Positions 7,047 to 8,113 of a stretch of DNA of 8,113 bases are shown here, piece by piece. Both the position numbers and the translations under genes were made by a program. Each line of letters begins with the position of its first letter. Position 1 is the first letter of the stretch. The notes below the pieces were generated by a model. That model saw only the letters and a program-made list of their open reading frames with translations, was not told the origin of the DNA and ran no database searches. Source of the DNA: CAZHMN01 sp964533705 (GTDB lineage: Bacteria; Electryoneota; B3-LCP); assembly GCA_964533705.1 (NCBI GenBank), contig CAZHMN010000105.1:1-8113 (forward strand), read 5' to 3'.

Positions 7047-7559
7047 ATGAACCTCACCAACAAATGCGTTCTCGTTGTGGATGATGAGAAGGACGTTCGC
7101 AATTACCTGAAAACGGCACTTCAGGATGCCGGTTTTCGAGTTGTCACCGCATGTGACGGTTTTGAAGCCATGGAAAAGGTCGAGAGCGAGGCGCCCGACT
7201 TGATTTCCCTGGATCTGGTGATGCCCAAACGATCCGGAGCCATGTTCCACCGGGAATTGAAGAAAAGCAAAAAGTGGGCGAAAATCCCCGTGTTGGTTGT
7301 TACCGGGCATGCTCACGACGATTTGGGCAAGGCCGATCTGGAGGAACTCACCATGTCCGGACCGGGGATCTACTTGGAAAAACCGGTGAGTCCGGAAGCT
7401 TACGTCAAAGCCGTATGCCAGCTTCTGAATGTCGAACCACCTTCCGTGTCTGAGCCGAAAGAAGAAAAACTGCGCGAAGAAGTGCTGGATAAGTTAAAAT
7501 CGGCTGATCCGGAGGCTTTGCAGAGAGCCTTAGAGGCGCTGCGGAAGAAAGAATCCTAA
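7047..7559 (+). CDS. Single-domain response regulator with charged C-terminal extension
   Basis: The protein has 170 residues. The receiver domain (about 6-125) is complete: acidic pocket D12-D13, phospho-acceptor D56 within PDLISLDLVMPKRSG, T86 (VLVVTG) and K112 (LEKP). The stretch between T86 and K112 (HAHDDLGKADLEELTMSGPGIY) is longer than in CheY. There is no DNA-binding or enzymatic output domain. Residues about 130-170 form a Lys/Glu-rich, probably helical tail that could bind a partner. It lies 41 nt after the kinase and should be a phosphorylation target. GAGGATAAGG (7033-7042) is the ribosome site. A receiver protein after an Hmc-like operon recalls Rrf1 of Desulfovibrio, which follows hmcF; the comparison rests on context and type, not an alignment. 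How a receiver without output would affect the operon is unknown; protein-protein interaction is likely. Confidence 0.9.
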   Translation: MNLTNKCVLVVDDEKDVRNYLKTALQDAGFRVVTACDGFEAMEKVESEAPDLISLDLVMPKRSGAMFHRELKKSKKWAKIPVLVVTGHAHDDLGKADLEELTMSGPGIYLEKPVSPEAYVKAVCQLLNVEPPSVSEPKEEKLREEVLDKLKSADPEALQRALEALRKKES

Positions 7560-7578
7560 CGCTTCCGGGGGAGAAAAG

Positions 7579-7974
7579 ATGAGCCCAAAGAAAGTGGCGA
7601 AGATTCTCATCGTTGACGATGAACCAGATGTTGTGGCCTACCTCGCCGCCTTCCTCGAAGACAACGGCTTTAAGGCCGTCTCAGCCCTGAACGGCCGCGA
7701 GGGATTCGAGAAGGCGAAGGAAGAGAAACCTGACCTGATCTCCTTGGACATTACCATGCCCGAAGAGTCTGGCCTGAGGATGTATCAAAACCTCCAGGAG
7801 GCGGCAGCTACTCGGGCGATTCCAGTGGTTATCGTCACCGGGACGCCGGGCAAATTTGATCGCATTCTGAATGAAAGAATGCAGGTGACATCCCCCGCCG
7901 CCTGCTTTGAAAAGCCGATTGATCGGGAGGCGTTTATCAATAAAATCAGAGAAGTGTTAGAAAATCGCCCCTGA
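7579..7974 (+). CDS. Stand-alone CheY-like response regulator
   Basis: The 131-residue protein is essentially one receiver domain: acidic residues D13-D14, phospho-acceptor D57 within PDLISLDITMPEESG, T87 (VVIVTG) and K112 (FEKP). All residues for phosphotransfer are present. It is clearly related to the preceding regulator: both share PDLISLD, a MP-x2-SG turn and an extended segment between the conserved Thr and Lys. A tandem duplication or divergence within this operon is likely. It lacks the charged C-terminal tail of its neighbour. GGGGGAG (7567-7573) gives a strong ribosome site 5 nt before the ATG. It may compete for phosphate from the PAS kinase, acting as a sink or a second output. 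No DNA-binding domain is present. It is the last gene before a non-coding stretch, so it probably ends the operon. Confidence 0.9.
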   Translation: MSPKKVAKILIVDDEPDVVAYLAAFLEDNGFKAVSALNGREGFEKAKEEKPDLISLDITMPEESGLRMYQNLQEAAATRAIPVVIVTGTPGKFDRILNERMQVTSPAACFEKPIDREAFINKIREVLENRP

Positions 7975-8096
7975 GGTAGTAGACAACTTATCCAGCGTTT
8001 GCTTCCGCAAAATTTCGGCTGAAATTCTGGAGAGGAACGAAAAATTTACAGACATTGACAAAATGATACTGCTAAAATAATCGCCGCCGCGTAGGG
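7975..8096 (+). other. Non-coding tail after the operon
   Basis: No gene is visible here. A short perfect hairpin, AATTTC-ggct-GAAATT (8011-8026), is A/T-rich and lacks a following T run, so I do not call it an intrinsic terminator. An AT-rich segment (about 8030-8080) contains TTGACA (8055-8060), identical to a sigma-70 -35 box, but no acceptable -10 box lies 16-18 nt downstream. A promoter for a gene beyond the window is possible but unsupported. Confidence 0.5.
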
Positions 8097-8113
8097 GTCG
8101 GTCTTGAACCGAC
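8091..8113. repeat. Truncated palindromic intergenic element
   Basis: GTCGGT (8097-8102) and ACCGAC (8108-8113) form a perfect 6-bp inverted repeat around CTTGA, and the window ends at the last base of the right arm. The left arm is preceded by GTAGGG, so the palindrome may continue outside as CCCTAC. That would give a GTAGGGGT...ACCCCTAC element of the REP-like or small mobile palindrome type found between genes in many bacteria. The visible arms are certain; the extension is a prediction. Confidence 0.5.

Noticed and set aside
8011..8026. Hairpin AATTTC-ggct-GAAATT as an intrinsic terminator
   Set aside because: The stem is short and mostly A/T, and no run of T follows, so it does not meet the usual terminator form.
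8055..8084. Possible sigma-70 promoter starting with a perfect TTGACA
   Set aside because: At 16-18 nt spacing the -10 position reads ATAATC, TAATCG or AATCGC, which fit poorly. The better TAAAAT (8073-8078) is only 12 nt away.

Overview
The window carries eight co-directional, tightly packed + strand genes (gaps of 17-41 nt or short overlaps). They look like one operon for a membrane-bound electron-transfer complex followed by its own two-component regulators. The first gene is cut by the left edge. No tRNA, rRNA, CRISPR array or insertion sequence is visible.

Layout. 3-578: 3' part of a protein with a NifX/NifB-type cofactor-domain tail plus a Cys-rich C-terminal domain. 596-2053: HdrD/DsrK/HmcF-like iron-sulfur protein. 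2089-2862: NarI/HmcE/DsrM-like cytochrome b subunit. 2859-3644: four-cluster ferredoxin subunit of the HybA/HmcB/DsrO kind. 3637-5505: HybB/NrfD-type quinone-interacting membrane protein fused, through an extra membrane helix, to a hexaheme cytochrome c domain. 5530-7005: soluble histidine kinase with two PAS domains, each carrying a cysteine cluster. 7047-7559 and 7579-7974: two single-domain response regulators. 7975-8113: a non-coding tail ending in a palindrome that seems to run past the window edge.

How the parts may work together. The four redox genes hold the same module set as the Hmc and DsrMKJOP complexes of sulfate reducers and sulfur oxidisers: a CCG-domain Fe-S protein on a b-type cytochrome, plus a ferredoxin subunit on an NrfD-type quinone protein, plus multiheme cytochrome c. 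Here the gene order differs from both, and the multiheme cytochrome is covalently joined to the NrfD subunit. The inferred role is electron exchange between a periplasmic cytochrome pool, membrane menaquinone and a cytoplasmic thiol/disulfide or other low-potential partner. Direction and partners cannot be read from the sequence. The kinase has no membrane segment, so it probably senses a cytoplasmic redox or metabolic cue. Placing response regulators downstream resembles rrf1 after the hmc operon of Desulfovibrio.

Organism. The gene content points to an anaerobic, multiheme-cytochrome-rich bacterium (Desulfobacterota-like, or an uncultured phylum with similar respiratory modules). GC content is moderate. 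The phylum cannot be fixed from this window.
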